Shown here in pieces: positions 18,651-26,481 of a stretch of DNA of 64,000 nt. This stretch comes from Leifsonia xyli. GTDB taxonomy: Bacteria; Actinomycetota; Actinomycetes; Actinomycetales; Microbacteriaceae. Position 1 is the stretch's first letter. Each line of letters starts with the position of its first letter. Where the stretch lies: the NCBI GenBank assembly GCA_001647635.1, contig CP014761.1:1488001-1552000 (forward strand), in the 5' to 3' direction. Both the position numbers and the translations under genes were made by a program. The notes under the pieces were generated by a model, which saw nothing but the letters and a program-made list of their open reading frames with translations, ran no database searches and was not told where the DNA came from.

Positions 18651-19696
18651 GCTGCACTCCCGAGGGCGAGGCCGAGCGCTGCGGAGAGCGCCGACCGGTT
18701 CTGCCGCAGCTGCGCCGCGTCGAGGTGACGCGACAGCGTGACGGCGTGGAAGGGGTCGCCCGGCGCGACGGGGAGCCGGGTCATCTCGCTGAGCGCCTCG
18801 GCCATGCCGGGCAGCTGCGAGCCGCCGCCGGTGAGCAGGATGCTCTCGACCGGCGTCGTGGGGCGGGTGTTGACGAAGTAGCTGACCGTGTTGCGCAGGC
18901 TGTTGAGCAGCTCGCCGGTCACGCGGTAGACGATCTCGACCGCCTGCTGCTCCTCCGGCGAGCTGACCTGCTTGGCGAGGCCGGTGGTCGCCTTGATCCG
19001 CTCGGCCTCGCCGGGCGAGACCTCGAGGCCCGACCGGAGCGCCTGGGTGAGCTCCGCGCCGCCGGCGGGGATGATGCGGACGAACTGCGGAACGCCGTCG
19101 GTCGCGACCACGACGCTCGTGGTGTGCGCGCCGATGTCGACCAGTGCGACTGTGCCCCGGATTCCGGCGCGGGTGACCATGGCGCGGGTCAGCGCGAAGG
19201 GCAGCAGGTCGACGTCGACCGGCGTGAGGCCCGCGAGCTGGACAGCCTTCACGTTGCCGAGCACCGCCTCTTTGACGGCTGCGATGAGCAGTCCGTTGAC
19301 GACCGGGCCGGTCTCGAGCATCCCCTCGGAGATCGGGTAGAAGTCGAGCAGCGCATCCGCCACCGGCACGGGCAGCATGTCCTGGACCAGGAACGGGAGG
19401 CTCTCCCGGATGCGTGTCTGCGACATGCGCGGTACGGTCAGGTCGCGCGCGAGGACACGCTGGTTCCCCATCCCCAGCACGACCTCCTTGCTCTTGAAGC
19501 CGCCCTGCTGCCACAGCTGCCGGAGGCCCGCGGCGATCGTGTTGGGCTCGAGGACCTCACCGCGCGACGCGGCTCCGTCGGGGATGGGCACCGCGTAGTG
19601 CCGCAGCAGCGTGGGCTTCGGCTTGCCGGGGTCGGCGAGCTCCACCGCGCGAATGGTCGTGCTGCCGATGTCGATGCCGACGATGCTGGTGGCCAT
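18647..19696 (-). CDS. pilM: Type IV pilus assembly actin-like ATPase PilM
   Basis: This 349-residue cytoplasmic protein belongs to the actin/FtsA fold group. It opens with the phosphate-1 motif GIDIGSTTIRAVEL (about residues 7-20), carries the phosphate-2 type VALVDIGAHTTSV (about 194-206), and an adenosine-type LLTGGGSQLPG (about 287-297). PilM forms the cytoplasmic ring element that binds PilN. It follows the prepilin peptidase by 33 bases and overlaps pilN by four bases. Confidence 0.92.
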   Translation of the reverse strand: MATSIVGIDIGSTTIRAVELADPGKPKPTLLRHYAVPIPDGAASRGEVLEPNTIAAGLRQLWQQGGFKSKEVVLGMGNQRVLARDLTVPRMSQTRIRESLPFLVQDMLPVPVADALLDFYPISEGMLETGPVVNGLLIAAVKEAVLGNVKAVQLAGLTPVDVDLLPFALTRAMVTRAGIRGTVALVDIGAHTTSVVVATDGVPQFVRIIPAGGAELTQALRSGLEVSPGEAERIKATTGLAKQVSSPEEQQAVEIVYRVTGELLNSLRNTVSYFVNTRPTTPVESILLTGGGSQLPGMAEALSEMTRLPVAPGDPFHAVTLSRHLDAAQLRQNRSALSAALGLALGSAA

Positions 19697-19729
19697 CCGT
19701 TCCTCCTTCTGTCGTGTGGTGCGTGTTGG

Positions 19730-20575
19730 TCAGCTGAGTCCGAGGAGCGCCAGGTAGGCGCTCCCGATCGAGGGTCCGGCGAGGATGCCGAGCCAGGCGC
19801 CGGCGAGCATCCACGGTCCGAACGGGATGCCGCTGCGGCGGCCGGCGCGGCGGGTCGCGAGCAGGGCGATCCCGAACAGACCGCCGAGCAGGAACGCGGC
19901 GAACGCGCCCACGAGCAGCGGCGCCCAGCCGAGGAAGCCGAGGAAGATCCCGAGGACGCCGGCGAGCTTGACGTCGCCGAAGCCCATCCCGTCCGGGCGC
20001 ACGAGGGCGAGGACGAGATAGAAGAGGAACAGGGCGGCTCCGCCGATAGCGGCGCGCGCCAGCGCGAACGGGTCGCCGCCGACGAGGGCGGCGGCGCCGA
20101 GCAGAACGATGCCGACGCCGTACGACGGCAGAACGAGCGCGTTCGGCAGGCGATGCGTGTCGAGGTCGATGAGCGCCAGCGCGATCGAGATCGCCATGAG
20201 ATAGAGGAAGGCGACCACGACGAGGACACGAGACGCGATACCCGCCGGACCGCTCGCGACAGACGCCTGCGGTCCCGCCCAGAACCACCACGCGACGAGC
20301 GCGAAAGCACCCGCGGTGGCCGCCTCCACCAGCGGGTAGCGGATGGAGATGGCGCTGCGGCAGGCGCGGCAACGGCCGCGCAGCACCAGCCACGACAGCA
20401 CCGGGATGTTGTCGTACGGCCGGATCTCTGCACCGCAGCTGCCGCACGCGCTCGGCGGCGACACTATCGAGCGCCCGGCCGGGACGCGGTAGACGACCAC
20501 GTTGAGGAACGAGCCGATCAGGGCGCCGAAGACGCCGGCGCACACCAGGCCGAAGACGAAGAAGGCGGGGGTCAT
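19730..20575 (-). CDS. pilD: Prepilin peptidase / N-methyltransferase
   Basis: A 281-residue polytopic membrane enzyme that cleaves the leader of type IV prepilins and methylates the new N-terminal residue. The N-terminal methylase-type domain has the GSFLNVVVYRVP motif (about 21-32) and the zinc-binding cysteines C44, C47, C69 and C72. The two catalytic aspartates are expected in LIDLDTHRLP and in GFGDVKL, both present. The start ATG at 20575 overlaps the stop of the preceding pilin-like gene by four bases, so it belongs to the pilus operon. Confidence 0.95.
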   Translation of the reverse strand: MTPAFFVFGLVCAGVFGALIGSFLNVVVYRVPAGRSIVSPPSACGSCGAEIRPYDNIPVLSWLVLRGRCRACRSAISIRYPLVEAATAGAFALVAWWFWAGPQASVASGPAGIASRVLVVVAFLYLMAISIALALIDLDTHRLPNALVLPSYGVGIVLLGAAALVGGDPFALARAAIGGAALFLFYLVLALVRPDGMGFGDVKLAGVLGIFLGFLGWAPLLVGAFAAFLLGGLFGIALLATRRAGRRSGIPFGPWMLAGAWLGILAGPSIGSAYLALLGLS

Positions 20576-22470
20576 GGCAGCGGCGCTCCCGTCGAGTCGA
20601 ACGCGGTCTTGACCTCGATCTCGGTGTTCACGTCGTAGGAGGTGGTCCGCGGCGTCGGGAACTTGGGCGGAGGCGAGTTGAGCAGGCGGGTGTCATAGCT
20701 GTACCTCTTCAGGAAGCCGCTGCTGCCGGAGCCTTGGCCGACCGGCCCGCGGAACTCCTGCGCGATGGAGCCCGTGACGCAGAGATAGCCGATGAAGATG
20801 CCCGCGTCGTAGTTGTGCACTTCGAAGCTGTGATTGTTGGAGAGGAGTGCTGCATTGATCGTCCGGGCGCAGTTCGAGCTGCCGGACGTGGCCTCGAAGG
20901 TGAGATAGGCCTTTTCACTGCTACAGGAGGCGCCGTTGGAAGCCGGGTAGGTGCTCGGGTTCGTGCACACCATCGGGTTCCACACCCAGACGGCGCCGGC
21001 CCCGACGAGTCCGAGGATGTCGTTGGCAGCATCCTGATAGACGAGCTTGCCCGTGATCCACGCGAAGTGCTCGGCGTTGATGGTCATGGCGCTGTGCATG
21101 GTGCCGTCGACGAACACGTCGCCTGCCCGGCAGTCGTACTTGGCGATGGAGGGCACGACCTCGTTCAGCACGGGGTAGCCGAGGCCGTTGCCGGAGGACT
21201 TGCCGTCGGCGCCGACGCACTTGAGCGTGTTGTTGTTGGGCGAGGCCGAGGACGACCAGTAGTTGGTGTTGGTCGAGTCGCTCGGGACGGCCTGGACGTA
21301 CGCCAGGTTGTTGTACAGCTGGGAGGCCGGGCCTATCGCGATCTTCTGGCCGTTGACGGTGTCGGCCAGGGTGTTGGCATTCTGGGCGAGAGTGTTTCCG
21401 GGAGTTCCCGGCGTGCCGCAGAAGGCCGGCGCGGTGCCCGAGGTCGCCGATCCGTTCGAGAGCTCGGTCTTCTTGGTCCACGGCGAGATGACCGTCATGT
21501 ACGCCGTGCCGCCGGAGACGGAGAAGCTGATGTCCGTCGGCCCCGTGTACAAGCATCCGGGGCTCGGCACCTTGACGGGGATGTCGGTCCGCACCTGATC
21601 GAGCTGCGCCTGCGCCGGGGGCATGGTGATCTGCGCCGCGTTGACCGGGGCACCTGCCGAGAAGGACGGCGTCCCCGCGCCGCCCGAGCAGTTGTTCTGC
21701 GTGTACAGCTTGCCCCCGACGGGGTTGGGGTTCGCGGTGGTCACCTTCTGCTTGAAGGTGCCGCCGCAGATGTTGAGGGTGTCGTTGGAGTGCACCTGCC
21801 CGTCGAACGTGTCGCCCGAGACGAAGTTGATGAGACAGCTCTGCGGACGGGTCTGCGCCCAGGCGTAGGCCACGGGGCAGCTCACGTTGTTGAGCGACGG
21901 GTCGAGCTCCTCGTAGTCGGTGAAGTACACGTAGTTGGTGAAGCCGGTCTGCTTGATGTTCGCGACGACGCTGCGGGTGACGGTGTCCACCCGCCCGGTG
22001 GCACGCAGGTGCAGGATGCCGTTGCTCGCGTACTTGGAGTTGTCGACCTCGTAGCGGAACGACGCGTTGGCGGGGAGTCCGTCCGTCAGCGGGACCGGCG
22101 CCCAGCGGCCACCGGCGGACGTGGGCGTCACGTCGAAAGCGGGGTTGTCGCGGCTCGACGGCGGCATCGCGACCAAGGACTGCGACCCGTTCGCGATCGT
22201 GAACGCCGACGCGGGGTTGCCGTACTGCTGGTAGCTCGGATCGTTGGTGAGGCGGCCCTGGTAGTCGGCCACACCGGCGAACGCGGCCGACATCGCGGCG
22301 TCCCAGTCGGCGTCGTGGTTGGACCGCACGAGGCCGGACACCGAAAACGTCATGGTCAGCGAGATCAGGAGAAGCAGGACGCTGGCGATGCCGACGACCA
22401 TGGCCAGAGCGACGCCGCGGTCACCCGTCGAGCGGACGGCCGCGAGTCGCATACGAAGGAGTCTGAGCAT
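20572..22470 (-). CDS. Large pilus-associated protein, PilX-like N-terminus
   Basis: A 632-residue protein with a basic leader of 19 residues and then a hydrophobic pilin-like helix starting GVALAMVV, as in PilX-type minor pilins. The mature part has no standard GFTLIE motif. The remaining roughly 580 residues are Ser/Thr/Asn-rich, contain several cysteines (for example in NNCSGG) that could form disulfides outside the cell, and look like an extracellular adhesin or tip domain. Six bases separate it from the pilW-like gene. It is much longer than typical PilX proteins (about 200 residues). Specific function unknown. Confidence 0.75.
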   Translation of the reverse strand: MLRLLRMRLAAVRSTGDRGVALAMVVGIASVLLLLISLTMTFSVSGLVRSNHDADWDAAMSAAFAGVADYQGRLTNDPSYQQYGNPASAFTIANGSQSLVAMPPSSRDNPAFDVTPTSAGGRWAPVPLTDGLPANASFRYEVDNSKYASNGILHLRATGRVDTVTRSVVANIKQTGFTNYVYFTDYEELDPSLNNVSCPVAYAWAQTRPQSCLINFVSGDTFDGQVHSNDTLNICGGTFKQKVTTANPNPVGGKLYTQNNCSGGAGTPSFSAGAPVNAAQITMPPAQAQLDQVRTDIPVKVPSPGCLYTGPTDISFSVSGGTAYMTVISPWTKKTELSNGSATSGTAPAFCGTPGTPGNTLAQNANTLADTVNGQKIAIGPASQLYNNLAYVQAVPSDSTNTNYWSSSASPNNNTLKCVGADGKSSGNGLGYPVLNEVVPSIAKYDCRAGDVFVDGTMHSAMTINAEHFAWITGKLVYQDAANDILGLVGAGAVWVWNPMVCTNPSTYPASNGASCSSEKAYLTFEATSGSSNCARTINAALLSNNHSFEVHNYDAGIFIGYLCVTGSIAQEFRGPVGQGSGSSGFLKRYSYDTRLLNSPPPKFPTPRTTSYDVNTEIEVKTAFDSTGAPLP

Positions 22471-22475
22471 CGTCC

Positions 22476-23138
22476 CTACCCCACGTTCGCCATGCCGATG
22501 GTGTTAGTGACGGTCACCGCGCTCGCCGCACCGGTCGGCTGGATGGTGATGGTCACCTGGATGGACGCGATCGCGCCGCGCTGAGCATCCGTCGAGAGGT
22601 TCGCGGGCAGCAGCTCCGCACCCGTCTTGTCGAAGTAACGGAACACCGTGACGCTGGACGGGATCGAGTTGCACAGATTGCGCGGCGGCCTGGCCGCGCC
22701 GAAGTCCCAGTGCCCATTCGCACCCGCTGTCGTCGACGTCGCCGGGGACTGCGTCTCGACGAGGGTGCCGCTGCTATTGACGGTGTAGTTCACCATGACG
22801 GGGCTCTCCGCGCCGCTGAGGTTCACGTAGGCGAAGAACTGCAGGCTCGTCGCGGAGGCTGCGATGATGGCCGGCGCGTTCAGCGGGGTTCCGGGCGCGG
22901 GACTGGCGTACGGGTTGGGAGTCGCGGCGCGGATCATGCGGGCCACCTGGTTCATCCCGTTCGAGGCCTGCCGGGTGCCGCCGTCGATGGACTGCGCGAG
23001 GCTGACGCTGTGGGTGCCCGCGACGAACATCCACACGCCGAGCGTCATCAGCAGGCCGGTCAGCATGATCGCGATCAGCAGTTCGATGAGCGAAAGCCCG
23101 GCCTGACGCGACCGGAGAGCCCGAAGCACGCGCATCAT
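22476..23138 (-). CDS. Prepilin-type minor pilin, PilW-like
   Basis: A 220-residue prepilin with a 14-residue basic leader ending at G14. Next comes the classical GLSLIELLIAIML helix with the conserved glutamate at mature position 5. The globular part has a single cysteine near NLCNS and strand-rich sequence. The chosen ATG at 23138 overlaps the previous stop as ATGA; a second ATG three bases on is equally in frame. Cleavage by the prepilin peptidase encoded in the same cluster is expected. It is probably a minor pilin that starts or caps the fibre. Confidence 0.85.
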   Translation of the reverse strand: MMRVLRALRSRQAGLSLIELLIAIMLTGLLMTLGVWMFVAGTHSVSLAQSIDGGTRQASNGMNQVARMIRAATPNPYASPAPGTPLNAPAIIAASATSLQFFAYVNLSGAESPVMVNYTVNSSGTLVETQSPATSTTAGANGHWDFGAARPPRNLCNSIPSSVTVFRYFDKTGAELLPANLSTDAQRGAIASIQVTITIQPTGAASAVTVTNTIGMANVG

Positions 23139-24535
23139 GGGAGCCTCGGATCGATGGTGAGGATGTTCGCGCCGGTGAAGGGCGGGCTGCCCGCGGGAAG
23201 CGTGATCTTCGTCTTGTCCACGAGGGCCGAGTCCTGGAGGGGATCGGTCTGGTTGCTGAGTGCGTAGATCTTCCAGCTGCCGTAGGGCAGTGCGACGTTC
23301 GCGATGCCGCCGATCGCCGGCGACTGGCCGTAGCGCAGGGTCATGCCGGTCGAGCATCCCGGGTCGCCGATAGCGGTCGCGGCGGTCGCGCTGACGGCGA
23401 CGATCCACTTGCTCGAGGTGGAGATCCGGATGACGGGCATGGCGACCGTGATCGGCGCCGAGCCGGCCGTCACACCGACGGCCGTCGGACGCTGGCCGAC
23501 ATTGCCGGACGCGTTGGGGCTGACCCACTGGCCGGGGTCGACGGAGAGGCACTGCGGCAGGCCGCCGCCCGTCGGGACGTACTGGCCGGCGAAGATGGAG
23601 TAGCCCGAGCCCCAGGGGAAGAGCGGGGTCGTCGCGGTCGTGATCGCTGCGAGGGTGGCCGGGCTCACGGAGGTGGAATAGGCGTCGCCCTGCGGCGCGT
23701 ACGTCATCGGGAGCGATGTGGGGAACATCGTACCGAGCGGAGCGCCGGGCGAGAGCGTCACAGCGGGGGTGGCGGCGGTGTCGTACTGCACGTCGAGCAC
23801 GGAGGACTGCCCGGCGGTCACGGTCGTCTGGGCCGACGGGACCTGCACCTGCTTGCTGCTGATGCGGCCGTCTCCGGTCTTGCCGACCGTCACGACGTAG
23901 GTCCCCGGCGTGACCTTGAGTACGTAGCTGCAGCCGTCGGCGTCGGTAGGATCCGGGGCCGCCGAGACGGCGGTCGCCGTGTTGGGCGACACGGTCGTGT
24001 CCACCTTGACCGCGACGGGGACGCCGGGCAGCGCCTGACCGGCGGCATTGGTCACGTGGACGATGATCGTGCCGGTGGTTGGGTCGTTGATGGGTCCGGC
24101 CGGAGCGAGGAGCGTGCTCGCCTGCACGGGCGTGGTCGACGGGTTCTTGCCGTCCCAGGTGACCGACACATTGAGGGTCTTGTTCTGAAGAATGCCGCTG
24201 CCGCTACCGCAGTCGGAGGCGGCACCGGCGCTGTTCACCCAGCCGACGGACTTGGTGATCGTGTAGGTCGTGCCGTCGAGCGTCTGGGTGACGATACCGC
24301 TGGTGACGTCGAAGACATCGGGCGTGGCCCGGGCAACGTCGACCTGCTGCGCTGCGAGGTTGGCCGCCACCTCACTGGCGCGGCTGTTGCGGGTCATCGT
24401 CATCGAGAGCGTCAGCGAGTAGGCGACGATGACGGAGATGATGGCGAAGACCATCATCGCCACCAGGACCTCGATGAGGGTGAACCCGCTGTCGCGGGTC
24501 TCGTCCTGGCGGAGAAGGGTGTTGATGCGGTTCAC
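23135..24535 (-). CDS. Large minor pilin with Ig-like/carboxypeptidase-regulatory-like domain
   Basis: A 466-residue prepilin. The leader ends at G17, followed by FTLIEVLVAMMVFAI with glutamate at mature position 5. After a pilin-like part (to about residue 150) comes a beta-rich segment of about 90 residues (TGTIIVHVTNAAGQALPGVPVAV to GTYVVTVGKTG), with the pattern of Big/CarboxypepD_reg-like domains. A Pro/Ser/Thr-rich C-terminal region ends in another beta-rich section. Typical PilV pilins are 130-180 residues, so this protein has gained a large surface domain. It is separated from pilA by a hairpin. Confidence 0.8.
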   Translation of the reverse strand: MNRINTLLRQDETRDSGFTLIEVLVAMMVFAIISVIVAYSLTLSMTMTRNSRASEVAANLAAQQVDVARATPDVFDVTSGIVTQTLDGTTYTITKSVGWVNSAGAASDCGSGSGILQNKTLNVSVTWDGKNPSTTPVQASTLLAPAGPINDPTTGTIIVHVTNAAGQALPGVPVAVKVDTTVSPNTATAVSAAPDPTDADGCSYVLKVTPGTYVVTVGKTGDGRISSKQVQVPSAQTTVTAGQSSVLDVQYDTAATPAVTLSPGAPLGTMFPTSLPMTYAPQGDAYSTSVSPATLAAITTATTPLFPWGSGYSIFAGQYVPTGGGLPQCLSVDPGQWVSPNASGNVGQRPTAVGVTAGSAPITVAMPVIRISTSSKWIVAVSATAATAIGDPGCSTGMTLRYGQSPAIGGIANVALPYGSWKIYALSNQTDPLQDSALVDKTKITLPAGSPPFTGANILTIDPRLP

Positions 24536-24601
24536 GGGGGTTCACCTCCCTTGGTCGGGTCCGGGAGTCGAGGGTGGATCGGGGTGCTGCTGAAGAGCGG
24601 A

Positions 24602-24633
24602 AGCGGGGCGCCGCCGGTGGGCGACGCCCCGCT
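24602..24633 (-). terminator. Hairpin between pilA and the minor pilin genes
   Basis: Arms AGCGGGGCG (24602-24610) and CGCCCCGCT (24625-24633) pair perfectly over 9 bp around a 14-nt GC-rich loop. It lies 19 bases after the pilA stop codon and well before the next start (24535). A partial terminator here would give much more pilA message than minor pilin message, which fits the need for pilin in excess. Confidence 0.6.
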
Positions 24634-24651
24634 GTCATGCGTAACTCGGGC

Positions 24652-25077
24652 TTACGGGCAGGTACCCGTTACTGCGCCGTTGGTCTGGTCGATCTTGAAG
24701 GTGTTACCAGTCGAGCTGACCTCCTGGATGCAGAAGGCGGTGGAGGTGGGAGCGACGGTGCCGAACGTGATGGCACTGTTGCCCGGGCTCTGGGTGTAGC
24801 CGTAGGAAATGAGCTGAGCGGTGGTCGGCGTCGCGGCGCTCGCGCCCTTGTCCGTGTAGTACGCGACGACGGCGGTCTTGGCGTTGGCGAGGTCGGACTT
24901 GACCGACGCGTCCTTCGCGTTGTTCTGGACCCCGATGTAGATCGGGATGGCGATGGCGGCGAGGATGCCGATGATGATGACCACCACGAGGAGCTCGATC
25001 AGGGTGAAGCCCTTCTCGTCCTCCTCGAGCAGCCCCTTGCGGCGAGCGTTCAGCTTGCCCATGAGACGGAAGTACAT
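24652..25077 (-). CDS. pilA: Major type IV pilin
   Basis: A 141-residue prepilin. The leader is 23 residues (acidic near its end, EEDEKG), followed by FTLIELLVVVIIIGILAAIA with E5 of the mature protein present. Mature length is about 118. Two cysteines near the C-terminus (FCIQEV and the last but one residue) could form the usual D-region disulfide. The ATG at 25077 is preferred; an in-frame TTG lies at 25089, and the ribosome binding site is weak. It has its own promoter-like region (25141-25171) and a terminator-like hairpin behind, consistent with separate, strong expression. Confidence 0.92.
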   Translation of the reverse strand: MYFRLMGKLNARRKGLLEEDEKGFTLIELLVVVIIIGILAAIAIPIYIGVQNNAKDASVKSDLANAKTAVVAYYTDKGASAATPTTAQLISYGYTQSPGNSAITFGTVAPTSTAFCIQEVSSTGNTFKIDQTNGAVTGTCP

Positions 25078-25140
25078 TGCAGTGTCCAATCGGTCGGGTG
25101 GATGGATGCGGGGGGCGGTGCGAGTACCGCTTCGGGGATG

Positions 25141-25171
25141 ACCATATTTCTCGGCGGATTTGGAGAAATAT
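25141..25171 (-). promoter_or_regulatory. AT-rich palindrome over a probable pilA promoter
   Basis: ATATTTCTC and GAGAAATAT (25144-25152 and 25163-25171) form a perfect 9-bp inverted repeat with a 10-bp spacer, in DNA that is otherwise very GC-rich. On the minus strand TATGGT (complement of 25141-25146) is a fitting -10. The left arm overlaps this -10 and the right arm lies where the -35 would be. This is the geometry of a dimeric regulator site, or of a hairpin near the 5' end of the message. It is about 67-94 bases upstream of the pilA start. Confidence 0.6.
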
Positions 25172-25212
25172 CCCCCGTCAGAGGGGTTTTCGAGGCTTCT
25201 ACGACCCCAGTG

Positions 25213-25241
25213 CGGGGGCGTTTCCGGGCCCCTGGCCCCCG
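25213..25241 (-). terminator. GC-rich hairpin after pilC
   Basis: Arms CGGGGGC (25213-25219) and GCCCCCG (25235-25241) flank a GC-rich interior with further CCGGG/CCCGG pairing. It begins nine bases past the pilC stop and precedes the pilA promoter region. It probably ends or reduces the pilB-pilT-pilC transcript so that pilA is expressed from its own promoter. Confidence 0.55.
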
Positions 25242-25249
25242 GCGGAGGG

Positions 25250-26479
25250 TCAGCCGCCGACGGCCGACGCGATGCTGAAGATGGGCAGGTAGAGGGCGAC
25301 GACCATGCCGCCGATGACGACGCCGAGGAAGGCGATCATGAGCGGCTCGATGAGAGCCGTGAGCTGCTCGGTGGTGGCCTCCACCTCCTGCTCGTAGAAG
25401 TCGGCGATCTTGTCGAGCATGGTCTCCAGTGAGCCGGCATCCTCGCCGACGGCGACCATCTGCGTCACCATCGACGGGAAGACCTTCTGCTGCGACAGCG
25501 GGGTGGCTATCGCCTCACCCTGTCTGACGCCCTCAGCGACCTCCTCAAGCGCTTTCTGCAGCACGTAGTTGCCGCTGGTCTCCCCCACGATCCGGAGCGC
25601 CTGGAGGATGGGCACGCCGGCGCTGATCATGTTCGCGAAGTTGCGGCTGAAGCGCGCGATGGCGATGCGTTTCATCAGGGAGCCGAAGACGGGCATCCTG
25701 AGCTTGAACGGGTCCAATCGCTTGCGCACGGCTTCGTCGTTCTTGTGCTTCGGCCACCAGAAGGCGAACACGATGCCCGCCACGGCCACGACCGGCACGA
25801 TGAAGACCATCGCATGGGACAGCTGAACGAGGATCATGGTGGGCAAGGGCAACGGCTTGCCCAGCCCGGCGAACATCTTCTCGAAGATCGGCACGACGAA
25901 GAGCAGCATCGCGGCGACGCCGACGATCGTCATGCAGAACACGATCACCGGGTAGGTCAGCGCCGACTTGATCGCGGAGCGGAGCTTGACCTCCTTCTCG
26001 AAGTTCTCGGCCACCGCCTCCAGCGCCCCGTCGAGGAAGCCGCCGGTCTCACCGGCCTTCACCATGTTGATCATGAGCGGCGGGAACACGTTCGCGTGCC
26101 GTCTCATGGCGTCGGAGACGGAGATGCCGCTCTCGACCTGGTCGCGCACATCCGTGAGGACGGCCGTGAACTTCTTGTTGGGGTTCTGCTCGGCGAGGAT
26201 GTTGAGCGTCCGGAGCAGCGACAGGCCGGCGCCGATCATGGTCGCCATCTGTCGGCTCATGACGGCGAGCTCCTTGAGCTTCACCCCCGAGCCGGCGCTG
26301 AGCTTGATCTCGCGGTTGAGGCCCGTGCCCTCGGCGGCCTCGGCGATCGAGACCGGCGAGAGGCCCATCGTGCGCAGCCGCGAGGCGACGGCGGCCTCGC
26401 TGGTGGCATCCACGCGACCCTTGACGATCTTGCCGGAGGCGTCGCGGCCCTTGTACGCGTAGGGCGTGCTGATCGCCAT
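25250..26479 (-). CDS. pilC: Type IV pilus inner-membrane platform protein PilC
   Basis: A 409-residue member of the PilC/GspF family, the membrane platform turned by the PilB and PilT motors. An N-terminal adaptor sequence (AYKGRDASGKIVKGRVDA, about residues 7-24) is followed by two T2SSF repeats, each with helical bundles and membrane segments (about 205-230, 255-280 and 378-405). The family motif LPAGEATGGFLD-like ETGGFLDGALE occurs in the first repeat and EDAGSLETML in the second. It starts two bases after the pilT stop codon, so the genes are coupled. Confidence 0.96.
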   Translation of the reverse strand: MAISTPYAYKGRDASGKIVKGRVDATSEAAVASRLRTMGLSPVSIAEAAEGTGLNREIKLSAGSGVKLKELAVMSRQMATMIGAGLSLLRTLNILAEQNPNKKFTAVLTDVRDQVESGISVSDAMRRHANVFPPLMINMVKAGETGGFLDGALEAVAENFEKEVKLRSAIKSALTYPVIVFCMTIVGVAAMLLFVVPIFEKMFAGLGKPLPLPTMILVQLSHAMVFIVPVVAVAGIVFAFWWPKHKNDEAVRKRLDPFKLRMPVFGSLMKRIAIARFSRNFANMISAGVPILQALRIVGETSGNYVLQKALEEVAEGVRQGEAIATPLSQQKVFPSMVTQMVAVGEDAGSLETMLDKIADFYEQEVEATTEQLTALIEPLMIAFLGVVIGGMVVALYLPIFSIASAVGG

Positions 26480-26481
26480 GG

